Part shown: positions 17,629 to 25,632 of the stretch, piece after piece | Layout of the letters: each line of letters starts with the position of its first letter | How positions within the stretch are numbered: position 1 is the first letter of the stretch | Translations under genes and position numbers: made by a program | Assembly: GCA_016125455.1 (NCBI GenBank) | Contig: WGLS01000001.1 | Location: forward strand, 496,001 to 560,000 | From: Alphaproteobacteria bacterium | GTDB taxonomy: Bacteria > Pseudomonadota > Alphaproteobacteria > Caulobacterales > Parvularculaceae | Length of the DNA: 64,000 nucleotides | Direction of reading: 5' to 3' | Notes under the pieces: model-generated | Told to the model about the DNA's origin: nothing | Seen by the model: only the letters and a program-made list of their open reading frames with translations | Databases searched by the model: none

Positions 17629-18342
17629 TCAGCTGGCGAGCGCTGCCGCCTGCAGCGCCTTCAGGTCCTCGCAGGCGCTGCGGGCCAGTGATATGAGCGC
17701 TTGCAGCTGTTCCTCGGAAAATGGCGCGCCTTCCGCCGTGCCTTGCACTTCCACGAGCCCGCCCGATCCGGTCATCACGAAGTTCATGTCGGCGTCTGCG
17801 GAAGAATCCTCCGGGTAGTCGAGGTCGACCACCGGGCCGCCGCCGACAATGCCGCAGGAAATTGCCGCGACGCTGTCGCGGATCGGGTTCTGTTTGATGA
17901 CGCCATCCCTGACCGCCCAGTTGCAGCATTGGGCGAGCGCCACATACGCCCCGGTCACGCTGGCGGTGCGCGTGCCGCCATCGGCGCGGATGACGTCGCA
18001 GTCGATCAGAATCTGGCGCTCGCCGAGCGCTTTCAGGTCGATGACGGCGCGCAGGGCGCGGCCGATCAGCCGCTGAATTTCCTGGGTCCGGCCGGACTGG
18101 CCGTTCTTCGCTTCCCGACGCGTGCGCTCATGGGTCGACCGCGGCAGCATGCCATACTCCGCGGTTACCCAGCCCTTGCCCTGCCCGCGCAGCCAGGGCG
18201 GCGTCGTTTCGTCCCACGACGCCGTGCACAGGACATGGGTGTCGCCGAACTTCACGAGGCACGAGCCTTCGGCCTGCGGCGCGTAGCCGGCCTCGAGCGT
18301 GACCGTTCTCATTTCGTTGAAGCTTCTTCCCGAAGGACGCAT
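17629..18342 (-). CDS. rph: Ribonuclease PH
   Basis: Phosphorolytic 3'-5' exoribonuclease that trims the 3' tails of tRNA precursors, active as a hexameric ring. The family start MRPSGRS is at ATG 18342 (237 residues); the frame is open to 18369 but AAAGG lies about 9 bases before 18342. Conserved blocks are [48 protein letters not shown] and [19 protein letters not shown] (the phosphate/metal site). It lies on the minus strand, in the same neighbourhood as hrcA-grpE, a common alphaproteobacterial arrangement; here a membrane protein gene sits between them. Confidence 0.96.
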   Translation of the reverse strand: MRPSGRSFNEMRTVTLEAGYAPQAEGSCLVKFGDTHVLCTASWDETTPPWLRGQGKGWVTAEYGMLPRSTHERTRREAKNGQSGRTQEIQRLIGRALRAVIDLKALGERQILIDCDVIRADGGTRTASVTGAYVALAQCCNWAVRDGVIKQNPIRDSVAAISCGIVGGGPVVDLDYPEDSSADADMNFVMTGSGGLVEVQGTAEGAPFSEEQLQALISLARSACEDLKALQAAALAS

Positions 18343-18442
18343 TTGCAATGACCTTTCAGGGGGCGGCAAGGTCGCAGGCCCCGGAACGCGGCGAGTTACT
18401 CCGCCTTGCTCTGAAAGTCTAATCCGCGCGCCGTCTCGGCCC

Positions 18443-19519
18443 CTATTTCAGGCCTGCCGCCGATGCGAACTTGCGCAGAAAAGCATCCGCTTCTCGCTGT
18501 CGCAGGTTCTTCGCGATTTTCACGCGTCGACTGCCGTAGTCCACGCAAACATGGTAGGCGGTTGAAGCTCGCGGCCGGTCAAAAAACAGGTCCCGGATCG
18601 CAACGCCCAGCGCCGCGCCGGCCATGTAGTTGACGCCCTGCGTGCGTTTCGCGCCTTGCTTCATAATGCGCCTATTGTTGCCCAGCGTCTTGAGAACGCT
18701 GTTGAAGACGTACGCCTTTTTGATCTTCCGTATTTCCAGTCTCTCTCTGTTCGCGAATACGACGCCGTCCGAAACGATGACCCTTCTGGGCGCGACCCGC
18801 ATTGCAAACATGAAGACGATCGCCCAAAGCAGAAAGGGAATAAAAATGAAGTTGATTATCGGGATCAGCGAAAAACCGATCAGGTAGATCCAGACGAGCG
18901 GACCCGGAATCGCCGCCCGGTAGTTAAGCACGATTGCGTCGTCATTGATTTCGGACCGGACGTCGCCTGTCAATTCGGCCGTTTCCTCGGCGCTAATGGC
19001 TTCGCCGGGTGCGGACGCTTTGTTGCCCGCCGCGGCGAATTCTTCCCCGGCTTCGACGCGGAGGAAACTCGCCGGCGGCGCGATGCATGCGTCAGCGGCT
19101 TGCGATCGCTGGCCGCTTCGCCGCTCCTCAAGGTAGGCCTCTCGGATGTCGCGCTCAAGCGCGCGTCCGACAAACACGCGCATCGCGTTGCTGAAACTGT
19201 CGCGTCCGGCGGCGAATGCTTTACGGTAACCGATCCATTCGCCTGATGGCCGCACGACTGCCTTCGCCGCCGCAAGGGCGAGTTCAACCGCAACGACAGG
19301 CGCGCTGAACAACAGCGAAGCGAATGCCGCAGGGGCGAGCGCCAACCCCAGACCGACCTTTTCAATCGGGCCGCGGCTCGCAAATGCTTCCGACAGGCTG
19401 ACTTCGACGGAGCGGGTCGCCTCGGCGATCCCGGTGAAATCCACGGCGATGCGGCGCGGGTCGCTGACGCCCCATCGGTCATGAACCGCCAGCTCGAATA
19501 CGCCAAAACGAAATCGCAT
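18443..19519 (-). CDS. Hypothetical membrane protein
   Basis: 358 residues, no family recognised. The N-terminal 40 residues look soluble, followed by a helical stretch with hydrophobic runs ([27 protein letters not shown]) and a long low-hydrophobicity middle part. A membrane pair lies in the C-terminal half ([39 protein letters not shown]), followed by a basic soluble tail with a [17 protein letters not shown] stretch. ATG 19519 was preferred to the in-frame GTG at 19531; the site upstream is poor (GGGGG). It is divergent from hrcA. The two promoters must share the 129-base gap 19520-19648. Confidence 0.7.
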   Translation of the reverse strand: MRFRFGVFELAVHDRWGVSDPRRIAVDFTGIAEATRSVEVSLSEAFASRGPIEKVGLGLALAPAAFASLLFSAPVVAVELALAAAKAVVRPSGEWIGYRKAFAAGRDSFSNAMRVFVGRALERDIREAYLEERRSGQRSQAADACIAPPASFLRVEAGEEFAAAGNKASAPGEAISAEETAELTGDVRSEINDDAIVLNYRAAIPGPLVWIYLIGFSLIPIINFIFIPFLLWAIVFMFAMRVAPRRVIVSDGVVFANRERLEIRKIKKAYVFNSVLKTLGNNRRIMKQGAKRTQGVNYMAGAALGVAIRDLFFDRPRASTAYHVCVDYGSRRVKIAKNLRQREADAFLRKFASAAGLK

Positions 19520-19648
19520 ATGCCCCCGCACTTCAGGTTAATGATTACCGACCCTTGCGCGGCTGGCAACCCGGGGCCGCCGGCGACAGAGGGGGCCTTG
19601 CAGCCGCAGGCGCTTCTCGAACCAGGCGTAGCGCTCTATCTAACAGGC

Positions 19649-20689
19649 ATGACAGTTCTTTCGGAAATGGACGAGCGCGCCCGAGAGGTCTTCAGGCGCA
19701 TCGTCGAGACCTATCTCGACACGGGTGAACCTGTCGGGTCGCGCACCTTGTCCCAGGGCGGGCTTGGCGTATCGGCCGCGACCGTTCGCAATGTCATGGC
19801 GGACCTCACGGACATGGGGCTGCTATATTCGCCGCACATCTCCGCCGGCCGCATTCCCACTGAAATCGGCCTGCGCCTGTTTGTCGATGGCCTGATGCAG
19901 CTCGGCGGCCTGACGCCGGACGAGCGGCGCGCCCTCGATATCGGTGCCTCTGCAGGCGACGGCGATACAGTGCTGGAGCAGGCGGCGGCCCGGCTGTCCG
20001 GGCTGACCCGCACCGCCAGCCTTGTTGTCGCGCCGAAGAGCGAAGGCCAGCTGCGGCATGTAGAGTTCGTGGCGACATCGTCGGCCGAAGCGCTCGCCAT
20101 TCTGGTCTATGAAGACGGCCGCGTTGAAAACCGCGTCATGGCGCTGCCCGGCGGTCTGCCGCCATCATCGTTGATCTCGGCGGGCAACTACCTTTCCGCG
20201 CGGCTCAGGGGCAAATCGCTCGGCGACATGCGCAAGACGATCCTCGCCGAGCTTGAGTCCAATCAGGCCGCGCTCGATGAGCTGACCTCCAAACTGGTGA
20301 AGGACGGCGTCGCCGACCTCAGCGACGGCGAGCGGTCCAGCCTGATCGTCCGGGGCCGCGGGCGCTTGCTCGACGCGGCGGCGGAAGAGGATCTCGAACG
20401 GGTCCGAATGCTGTTCGATGACCTGGAGCGTAAACGCGACGTCATCGACGTCCTTAACGCGGCCCGTGACGCGGAAGGCGTGAAAGTCTTTATCGGCTCC
20501 GAGAACCGCTTGTTTTCGTTGTCCGGATCTTCCGTGATCGCGGCGCCTTATCGGGACCAGTCGAACCAGATCGTCGGTGTCCTTGCCGTTCTCGGGCCAA
20601 CGCGGCTCAATTATGCCCGCATTGTGCCTATCGTCGACTACACTGCGGAAACCGTGTCGCGCGTGCTCGGCCGCACCGGCGGCGCTTGA
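19649..20689 (+). CDS. hrcA: Heat-inducible transcription repressor HrcA
   Basis: Represses groESL-type operons by binding CIRCE elements; GroEL helps it fold. 346 residues from ATG 19649. The frame opens 168 bases upstream, but the protein only matches the family from MTVLSEMDERAREVFRRIVE. The DNA-binding winged-helix N-terminus includes PVGSRTLSQ, VSAATVRNVMADL and PHISAGRIPTEIGLRLFVDGL, followed by the HrcA domain, with the C-terminal GPTRLNYARIVPIVDYTA. grpE follows 116 bases later on the same strand. I saw no CIRCE (TTAGCACTC-N9-GAGTGCTAA) near hrcA or grpE in this window, so its targets lie elsewhere. Confidence 0.96.
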   Translation: MTVLSEMDERAREVFRRIVETYLDTGEPVGSRTLSQGGLGVSAATVRNVMADLTDMGLLYSPHISAGRIPTEIGLRLFVDGLMQLGGLTPDERRALDIGASAGDGDTVLEQAAARLSGLTRTASLVVAPKSEGQLRHVEFVATSSAEALAILVYEDGRVENRVMALPGGLPPSSLISAGNYLSARLRGKSLGDMRKTILAELESNQAALDELTSKLVKDGVADLSDGERSSLIVRGRGRLLDAAAEEDLERVRMLFDDLERKRDVIDVLNAARDAEGVKVFIGSENRLFSLSGSSVIAAPYRDQSNQIVGVLAVLGPTRLNYARIVPIVDYTAETVSRVLGRTGGA

Positions 20690-20739
20690 GCCCAGCGGCG
20701 CCTGAGCCCTGCGGCGGCGGCGCGCCCCGACCTCATTGG

Positions 20740-20768
20740 TTGAAATACGCGCCCGGTCTGCGTACATC
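20740..20768 (+). promoter_or_regulatory. Possible promoter upstream of grpE
   Basis: TTGAAA (20740-20745), a 17-base spacer and TACATC (20763-20768) precede grpE by about 37 bases. The TTGAAA box is what alphaproteobacterial heat-shock sigma-32 promoters also share (CTTGAAA type), but the -10 region here is not the typical CCCAT. It could allow grpE expression apart from hrcA. Confidence 0.28.
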
Positions 20769-20805
20769 GCCCGGCTGAAGGCAGTAACCTCACGACGAGT
20801 GCGGC

Positions 20806-21468
20806 ATGAGCGATAGCGACTTTGATGGCAATGGGGAGCCGGCTGGCGAGGTCGAGGCGGACATCTCCAGCCTCGATGCAACCGCGCAGGCGGCGATCGT
20901 CGCCCTGCAGGATGAAATCGAAAAACTGAACGACCGGCTGCTCCGGACGGCCGCCGAGCTTGAGAACACGCGCCGCCGCGCCGAACGCGAAAAATCCGAA
21001 GCGAGCGCGTATGCGATCGCCGGATTCGCGCGTGACCTGCTTTCGATCGCCGACAATTTTGAACGCGCTCTTGCGACGGCGCCGGAGGACCCGGCCGATA
21101 TGTCCGCCGAAGGGTTCAACGGGCTGATGACCGGGGTCAGGATGACCGAAAAGGAACTCCTCAAGGTCCTCGACCGCCATGGCGTCAAGCGCATTGATCC
21201 GACTGGCGACAAATTCGATCCGAACCGGCATCAGGCCGTCGCGCAGGCGCCGGCCGCGGGCGTGCCCGCCGGGCACGTGTCGCAAACCGCGCAGGTTGGC
21301 TTCGTTCTAGGCGACCGCGTGCTTCGCGCCGCCATGGTTATCGTTTCCACCGGCGCGCCGGAAGCAGAACCGGAAGCGAAGATCGCGAACGATGCGGCGG
21401 CATCGCCCGCCGCCGATGAGCCGGCCGATTCCGACGGATCAGGATCAAAAATCGATACGCGGGTTTAG
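20806..21468 (+). CDS. grpE: Nucleotide exchange factor GrpE
   Basis: Releases ADP from DnaK, partner of the DnaK-DnaJ chaperone cycle. 220 residues. The N-terminal coiled coil begins near ALQDEIEKLNDRLLRTAAELENTRRR, followed by the family block ERALATAPEDP and ...GFNGLMTGVRMTEKELLKVLDRHGVKRIDPTGDKFDPNRHQAV; the beta-domain end is VGFVLGDRVLRAAMVIV. The acidic Ala-rich C-terminal tail is longer than in E. coli GrpE. dnaK is not in the window. Follows hrcA at 116 bases. Confidence 0.96.
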   Translation: MSDSDFDGNGEPAGEVEADISSLDATAQAAIVALQDEIEKLNDRLLRTAAELENTRRRAEREKSEASAYAIAGFARDLLSIADNFERALATAPEDPADMSAEGFNGLMTGVRMTEKELLKVLDRHGVKRIDPTGDKFDPNRHQAVAQAPAAGVPAGHVSQTAQVGFVLGDRVLRAAMVIVSTGAPEAEPEAKIANDAAASPAADEPADSDGSGSKIDTRV

Positions 21469-21477
21469 GCGTCGTCG

Positions 21478-21774
21478 CTAGATTTCGACGCCACTTCTCG
21501 CCGCCGGCTCGGCGGGTTGATCAATTGACTGCGGCGCATCGAGCTCCTCGCACGACGGCAGGGAGGGGTCGTCGCCGCGCTTCATCTTGATACGTATAAT
21601 CATGTCGCGCGCCGACTCGCTGTTTGCGTTCCTGTCGCAGATGCGGACTTCGAGCGCAGGCGCGACGAATCTGACAGATGGACGATTGTTCTCGCTGATC
21701 GATACGTCGACCGACATCGCCGCGTAGCTTGCGAGATAGAGCGCCGCGCCGGCCAGAAGCATCTGTTCCTTCAT
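21478..21774 (-). CDS. Small secreted or membrane-anchored hypothetical protein
   Basis: 98 residues. A strong GAGGAGGG site sits 4 bases before ATG 21774, which fixes the start; the frame runs further upstream without one. The N-terminus (MKEQMLLAGAALYLASYAA) is a plausible signal peptide. The mature part contains one internal cysteine pair (positions in CDRN and SCEELDAPQ) and ends with an acidic/Pro tail. I do not recognise it. It converges on grpE (gap of 9 bases). Its promoter lies in the 219-base space before the next gene. Confidence 0.7.
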   Translation of the reverse strand: MKEQMLLAGAALYLASYAAMSVDVSISENNRPSVRFVAPALEVRICDRNANSESARDMIIRIKMKRGDDPSLPSCEELDAPQSIDQPAEPAARSGVEI

Positions 21775-21946
21775 TTCGCCCTCCTCATGCTGATGAATTA
21801 GGCGTGCCTCCTGATAGGCCGCTGCGCGGCTGAATTCACTAGTGAATGCTGGCGCCGCGTTGCTGCGCTGCATCATTGCGGGTCGCGCAATCTGCAGGCG
21901 CGGTCGCCGCACGATCAGGATCTTGTCGTGATGCTTGCGCGATCAG

Positions 21947-21963
21947 TCATGATCTAATCATGA
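21947..21963. promoter_or_regulatory. Perfect 7-3-7 inverted repeat, operator candidate
   Basis: TCATGAT-CTA-ATCATGA has two exact complementary 7-base arms around a 3-base centre. It lies 31 bases ahead of ATG 21994 and about 170 bases from the divergent ATG 21774. Such a site is what a dimeric regulator would bind. Confidence 0.6.
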
Positions 21964-21993
21964 TGCTCGGGATCGAAGGAGGGCGCTGGCGAC

Positions 21994-23028
21994 ATGGCGG
22001 GGAAATCATTCAAGGTCGACGGGCAGATTGCGCTCCTCGCCTTCGCGCTCAGGATGCACAAGCCGTCGACACCGTCCGGGCCAATCGAGCTTCACGTGCG
22101 GGTGCGCGATGTTTGCGACCGCGCATGGCGAGAGGCGTTGAGTGCGGAAAAAGCGCCCGTGCAGCCAACGTTTCACCGCTGGTATCGTGGCGAAACCGGA
22201 ATCGGCCCCGAAAATCTGAAAGGCTTGCAGCTGGCGCTGAAATGGATTGCCGATGGCCGAATCCCGTTTGAAGCCGTCGATCTCACGAGACCCGTCCATG
22301 AACTTGCGGTGAAATATGGCGTGTCTCTGGACGATTTTCACGCCTGGCTTTCCGAAGCGGAGGCGGAGCGCAATGGCGGCGCGCCGGATCCCCGTCGCGA
22401 ACGCGACGCCTCGATCGTAAAGGATATTGGCGGCGTCAGCCTCTGCTATCGTCATCACACGCACCCCAAGTTCGGCGACCTTGTGCGACGGACTGCGATG
22501 GTCGTTGTTGCGCGAGACCCGGGTCCCGGCGTCGAGATCCAGCTTGTCGGACCGACGGGAAAGGTCTGGTCGGGCGAAATCGTCCGTGGACAGGATACCT
22601 ATACCGCAATTGTTGAACGCCGCGGCGAAACGGGCGGGTGGTTTGTCAACACAATTACGCTTGCGACCTTTGGCGGCTCAAAGAATGTCCGAAGCGGGTT
22701 TCGAACGCGCATTTCGGACGACTTCGTCCGGTATCTCTCATCGTACAGATTACTGTGCGTGCGGCGGCCGGATCTGGACCCGATCCTCGATTCAGATGAC
22801 TACGTCTCATCGCTGCAAGGTCTGTGTCATGACGTCAGCTTGTCGGCAAAGCCCTCGTCAGACGCAAAGAAGAAAGCCTATTTGGAGATCGACAAGGCGT
22901 TGAACGCAGACCGGCCAAGAGATCCGAGCACTGGCGAGCTGATTGGCCAAGGGTCTTCCGTATTGGTTTACTTCTTCGACCCGCGACGGTTTGATCTCGC
23001 GCTTATTGCCGCCGATCCTGCAAGCTAG
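21994..23028 (+). CDS. Hypothetical protein, unrecognised family (possible DNA-binding regulator)
   Basis: 344 residues. The first about 100 residues are alpha-helical with basic residues (KSFKVDGQIALLAFALRMHKP, FHRWYRGETGIGPENLKGLQLALKW) and could form a helix-turn-helix module of the regulator kind; this is my inference only. The middle has beta-rich parts (VVVARDPGPGVEIQLVGPTG, YTAIVERRGETGGWFVNTIT). The C-terminal third is mixed alpha/beta and includes DPILDSDDYVSSLQGLCHDV. No signal peptide or membrane segment is seen. GGAGGG lies about 12 bases before ATG 21994. It stands alone behind a perfect palindrome and next to housekeeping coaBC, which is convergent 4 bases beyond its end. Worth a structure search. 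Confidence 0.72.
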   Translation: MAGKSFKVDGQIALLAFALRMHKPSTPSGPIELHVRVRDVCDRAWREALSAEKAPVQPTFHRWYRGETGIGPENLKGLQLALKWIADGRIPFEAVDLTRPVHELAVKYGVSLDDFHAWLSEAEAERNGGAPDPRRERDASIVKDIGGVSLCYRHHTHPKFGDLVRRTAMVVVARDPGPGVEIQLVGPTGKVWSGEIVRGQDTYTAIVERRGETGGWFVNTITLATFGGSKNVRSGFRTRISDDFVRYLSSYRLLCVRRPDLDPILDSDDYVSSLQGLCHDVSLSAKPSSDAKKKAYLEIDKALNADRPRDPSTGELIGQGSSVLVYFFDPRRFDLALIAADPAS

Positions 23029-23032
23029 CGGC

Positions 23033-24235
23033 CTATGAGAGGCTTGCCGCAATGCGATCCGCAAGGCGCGCGGCTACAAGGTCCTTGGCGTCGGCAGGCC
23101 ATGTTTCTTCGCCCGCCGCGTCGATAATCGTGACGGCGTTCAATTCGCCGCCCATGACGCCGGGCCCCTTCGTCGACACGTCATTGGCGACAATCCAGTC
23201 GCAGCCCTTGCGTTTCAGTTTGGCGCGCGCATGCGCGATCACGTCGTCTGTCTCCGCAGCAAATCCGATTACAAGCGCCGGGCGTTGTCCCGCGGGCAGT
23301 TTCGCGAGGGTGGCGAGAATATCGGGGTTCTCACTCAACGGAATTGCGGACAAGCCGCCGCACTCCTTTTTGATTTTTCCTTCCGCGGCGAGTTCAGGCC
23401 GATAATCGGCTACGGCGGCGCACATCACCGCGATGTCCGCCGGCAAGGCGTCGAGTGACGCCTCCAGCATTTCGCTCGCCCTCTCTACACGAACTAAGCG
23501 CACGTTCGCCGGCGGCGCGATCGTCGTCGGTCCCGATACGAGCGTGACGTCTGCGCCGAGGCGGGCGAGAGCGGCCGCGATAGCGTAGCCCTGCTTGCCC
23601 GATGACCGGTTGGCGATGTACCGGACCGGATCAATCGGCTCATGGGTTGGCCCGGCGGTCACCAGCGCCCGTTTGCCGGCCAGTCGCCAGTCCGAAGACG
23701 ACAGCGCCGCCTCGATGGCGTCAACGATCGCCGCCGGTTCGGCAAGCCGGCCGAAGCCAAACTCGCCGCACGCCATGTCCCCTTCGTCCGGGCCCACGAA
23801 CAGGGCCCCATCAGCCTTCAGCTGACGTATGTTCCTCTGCGTCGCGGGATGCTCCCACATCCGCACGTTCATGGCGGGGGCAAAGAGCACCGGCTTGTCC
23901 GTCGCAAGAACGGCGGTCGAGGCGAGGTCGTCGGCATGTCCATGTGCGGCTTTCGCCATGAAGTCGGCGGTTGCGGGCGCGACGACAACAAGCGCCGCCG
24001 AACGCGAAAGCTCTATGTGACCCATTTCCGCTTCTGCGGTCAGATCGAACAGGTCGTCGTAGACCTTGTCCTGCGTCAGTGCGCCGACGGAAAGCGGCGT
24101 CACGAACCGCGCGCCTGCGCGGGTCAGAATGGCGCGCGTCGAGATACCCCGCTTCGCCAGGAGGCGGATCGTCTCCAGGGACTTGTAGGCGGCAATGCCG
24201 CCGCCGATGATCATGAGGACAGATCGTTCATTCAT
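23033..24235 (-). CDS. coaBC: Bifunctional phosphopantothenoylcysteine decarboxylase/phosphopantothenate-cysteine ligase
   Basis: Makes 4'-phosphopantetheine in CoA synthesis. 400 residues: the flavin-dependent CoaC half comes first (residues 1-190) with the active-site His in GHIELSRSA, PAMNVRMWEHPAT, and the reactive Cys in MACGEFGFGRLAEP; the CoaB ligase half follows (KRALVTAGPTHEPIDPVRYIANRSSGKQGYAIA). The normal fusion is present. The decarboxylase and ligase are in frame with no break. It converges on the orphan at 21994 and its upstream gap (24236-24581) is long and shared with a divergent gene. Confidence 0.95.
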   Translation of the reverse strand: MNERSVLMIIGGGIAAYKSLETIRLLAKRGISTRAILTRAGARFVTPLSVGALTQDKVYDDLFDLTAEAEMGHIELSRSAALVVVAPATADFMAKAAHGHADDLASTAVLATDKPVLFAPAMNVRMWEHPATQRNIRQLKADGALFVGPDEGDMACGEFGFGRLAEPAAIVDAIEAALSSSDWRLAGKRALVTAGPTHEPIDPVRYIANRSSGKQGYAIAAALARLGADVTLVSGPTTIAPPANVRLVRVERASEMLEASLDALPADIAVMCAAVADYRPELAAEGKIKKECGGLSAIPLSENPDILATLAKLPAGQRPALVIGFAAETDDVIAHARAKLKRKGCDWIVANDVSTKGPGVMGGELNAVTIIDAAGEETWPADAKDLVAARLADRIAASLS

Positions 24236-24581
24236 AGCGGCAAGACTAATCCATCAGGGCGCGTCATGTAATGGCGAAGCAATCGAACTTTGACGCCATT
24301 TGACGTTTTTACTTGCCAGGACCATCCGTTTTCGTTAACCCCCGCCGCCCGGCGAGGCGTTCCCCCGCCGTGAAACGGAGAAGCACATGCGTTTAGGCCA
24401 GCGAGCGAGTTTCGCGAACGTCTGACGCGTTGTCCGTCGTCCTTCCGGATGACCGGCGGCGCAGAGGCGTCGCCTGATTGTTTGAAAATGCCTCTTTGGC
24501 GATCGCCGCCGTCACGTTGCGCCCCGTTTGGCGCATGCATCGGCGTGTCGCCGTTTGGCTCCCCGGAAGGAGATACATGTC
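24236..24581. other. 346-base intergenic region between coaBC and the PcfJ-like gene
   Basis: Divergent promoter region. The 7-base word TTTGACG occurs twice ten bases apart (24289-24295 and 24299-24305), one helical turn, as a response-regulator site could. A short frame MRLGQRASFANV (24387-24425) has GGAGAAG six bases upstream and might be a leader peptide; no attenuator hairpin was seen. Otherwise no gene of normal size is supported. Confidence 0.6.
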
Positions 24582-25619
24582 ATGTCGCACGAAATTGTGC
24601 GCGGCGCGCTTGCTCCGTGGCCGCCTGACGGCGCGGATACGGCGCTCGGCGGCGCCTATGGCTGGCTGACGCCGCACGTTGCGGCGATCGCTGGCGTCAA
24701 TCCGGATTTTGCCCGCCGCGCGCTCGTGCTCGAACGATCGGAGCTTCACTTTATTGCTCTCGCGATCTCGTTGATGGAGCCGTCGGGCCTGGAACGGCGC
24801 GAGGTGGAAGCGCTTGGCCGGCGGATTGGCGTTGCGCCGCGCGACGCCGTTCTTGCCGCCGCGGCGCCGGCGGGGACCCGCGGCATGGCGTCCGTGGTCG
24901 GACGACTCGTCGGCAAGGTCTGGCGTCCGCCGACTTATCGACGGCTTGCCGCACTGATGGCGAACGCGGAGACCGCCAAGGCGATCCGTCACATGAAGAA
25001 CGTCTCCCGCCGCGACATCCGGACGATGACGCGGCTGCCCGATGGCTACCGGACGCGTCCGGTCATCGAGCTTTTGCGACGTCGCGGGCACGTGCCGACT
25101 GTCGTGTTCGCAATTGATCTGGTCCGCCGCGTACGGCGCGACCTGACTGACCGGCAGATAATGGAATCGCTCAAGTCGATGCAGCCGGGCAACCCGCCTG
25201 AATGGATCGAACGCCATTACGCGGCCGCGCCTTTCCCGCCGCCGCCTGCGCCTGGCGTTCTGCCGGTGGCTGGCGGCGGCAAGCTGACGCCGCTCATGCG
25301 GTACGGCGAACTGGTGCAGGCAGGCGAGGCCTTGAGAAACTGCGCGCGCACTTACGCGATGGCGGTTATCAGGGGCGATTCGTATATCTATGCGTACACG
25401 GTTCACCGCGGTCATGCCCACTGGCCCGGCGGCATGGTCGAGGTGCGCCGCGCGCCACTTGCCGGCTGGTGCGCCGTGCAGGCGCTCGGCCAGTCGAATG
25501 AGCCGCTGGCGCCGGCCGCCCGTTTTGCCCTCGCCGCCGCCCTGAAGTCTGCGGGTTATCTCGTTGCGCCGCGGCTGGTCCACCCCGATGCGCCCTGGCT
25601 CAACATCGACTTCGACTGA
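24582..25619 (+). CDS. PcfJ-like protein (chromosomal orphan)
   Basis: 345 residues. The C-terminal part (about 245-325) reads EALRNCARTYAMAVIRGDSY, then IYAYTVHRG, then MVEVRRAPLAGWCAVQALGQSN, the layout of the PcfJ family: a Gly/Cys turn, a tyrosine strand, a strand with charged residues and a Q-x-x-G-x-x-N end. PcfJ-like proteins are known from conjugative plasmids and phage-like elements but their activity is not established. The N-terminal 230 residues are alpha-helical, basic in the middle (VVGRLVGKVWRPPTYRRLAAL). AAGGAG lies 10 bases before ATG 24582. No conjugation genes are nearby, so a mobile origin or a domesticated role is inference. Confidence 0.65.
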   Translation: MSHEIVRGALAPWPPDGADTALGGAYGWLTPHVAAIAGVNPDFARRALVLERSELHFIALAISLMEPSGLERREVEALGRRIGVAPRDAVLAAAAPAGTRGMASVVGRLVGKVWRPPTYRRLAALMANAETAKAIRHMKNVSRRDIRTMTRLPDGYRTRPVIELLRRRGHVPTVVFAIDLVRRVRRDLTDRQIMESLKSMQPGNPPEWIERHYAAAPFPPPPAPGVLPVAGGGKLTPLMRYGELVQAGEALRNCARTYAMAVIRGDSYIYAYTVHRGHAHWPGGMVEVRRAPLAGWCAVQALGQSNEPLAPAARFALAAALKSAGYLVAPRLVHPDAPWLNIDFD

Positions 25620-25632
25620 TGTCGCAACGGCG

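Noticed and set aside
19613-19645. Sigma-32 promoter upstream of hrcA (CTTCTCGA and CTCTAT)
   Set aside because: The boxes fit the alphaproteobacterial heat-shock consensus too poorly.
19520-20805. CIRCE operator for HrcA
   Set aside because: No TTAGCACTC-N9-GAGTGCTAA-like inverted repeat was seen near hrcA or grpE.
24393-25583. 396-codon minus-strand frame across the PcfJ-like gene
   Set aside because: Arg/His-rich shadow without motifs; the plus strand gene has a strong ribosome site and a recognisable domain.
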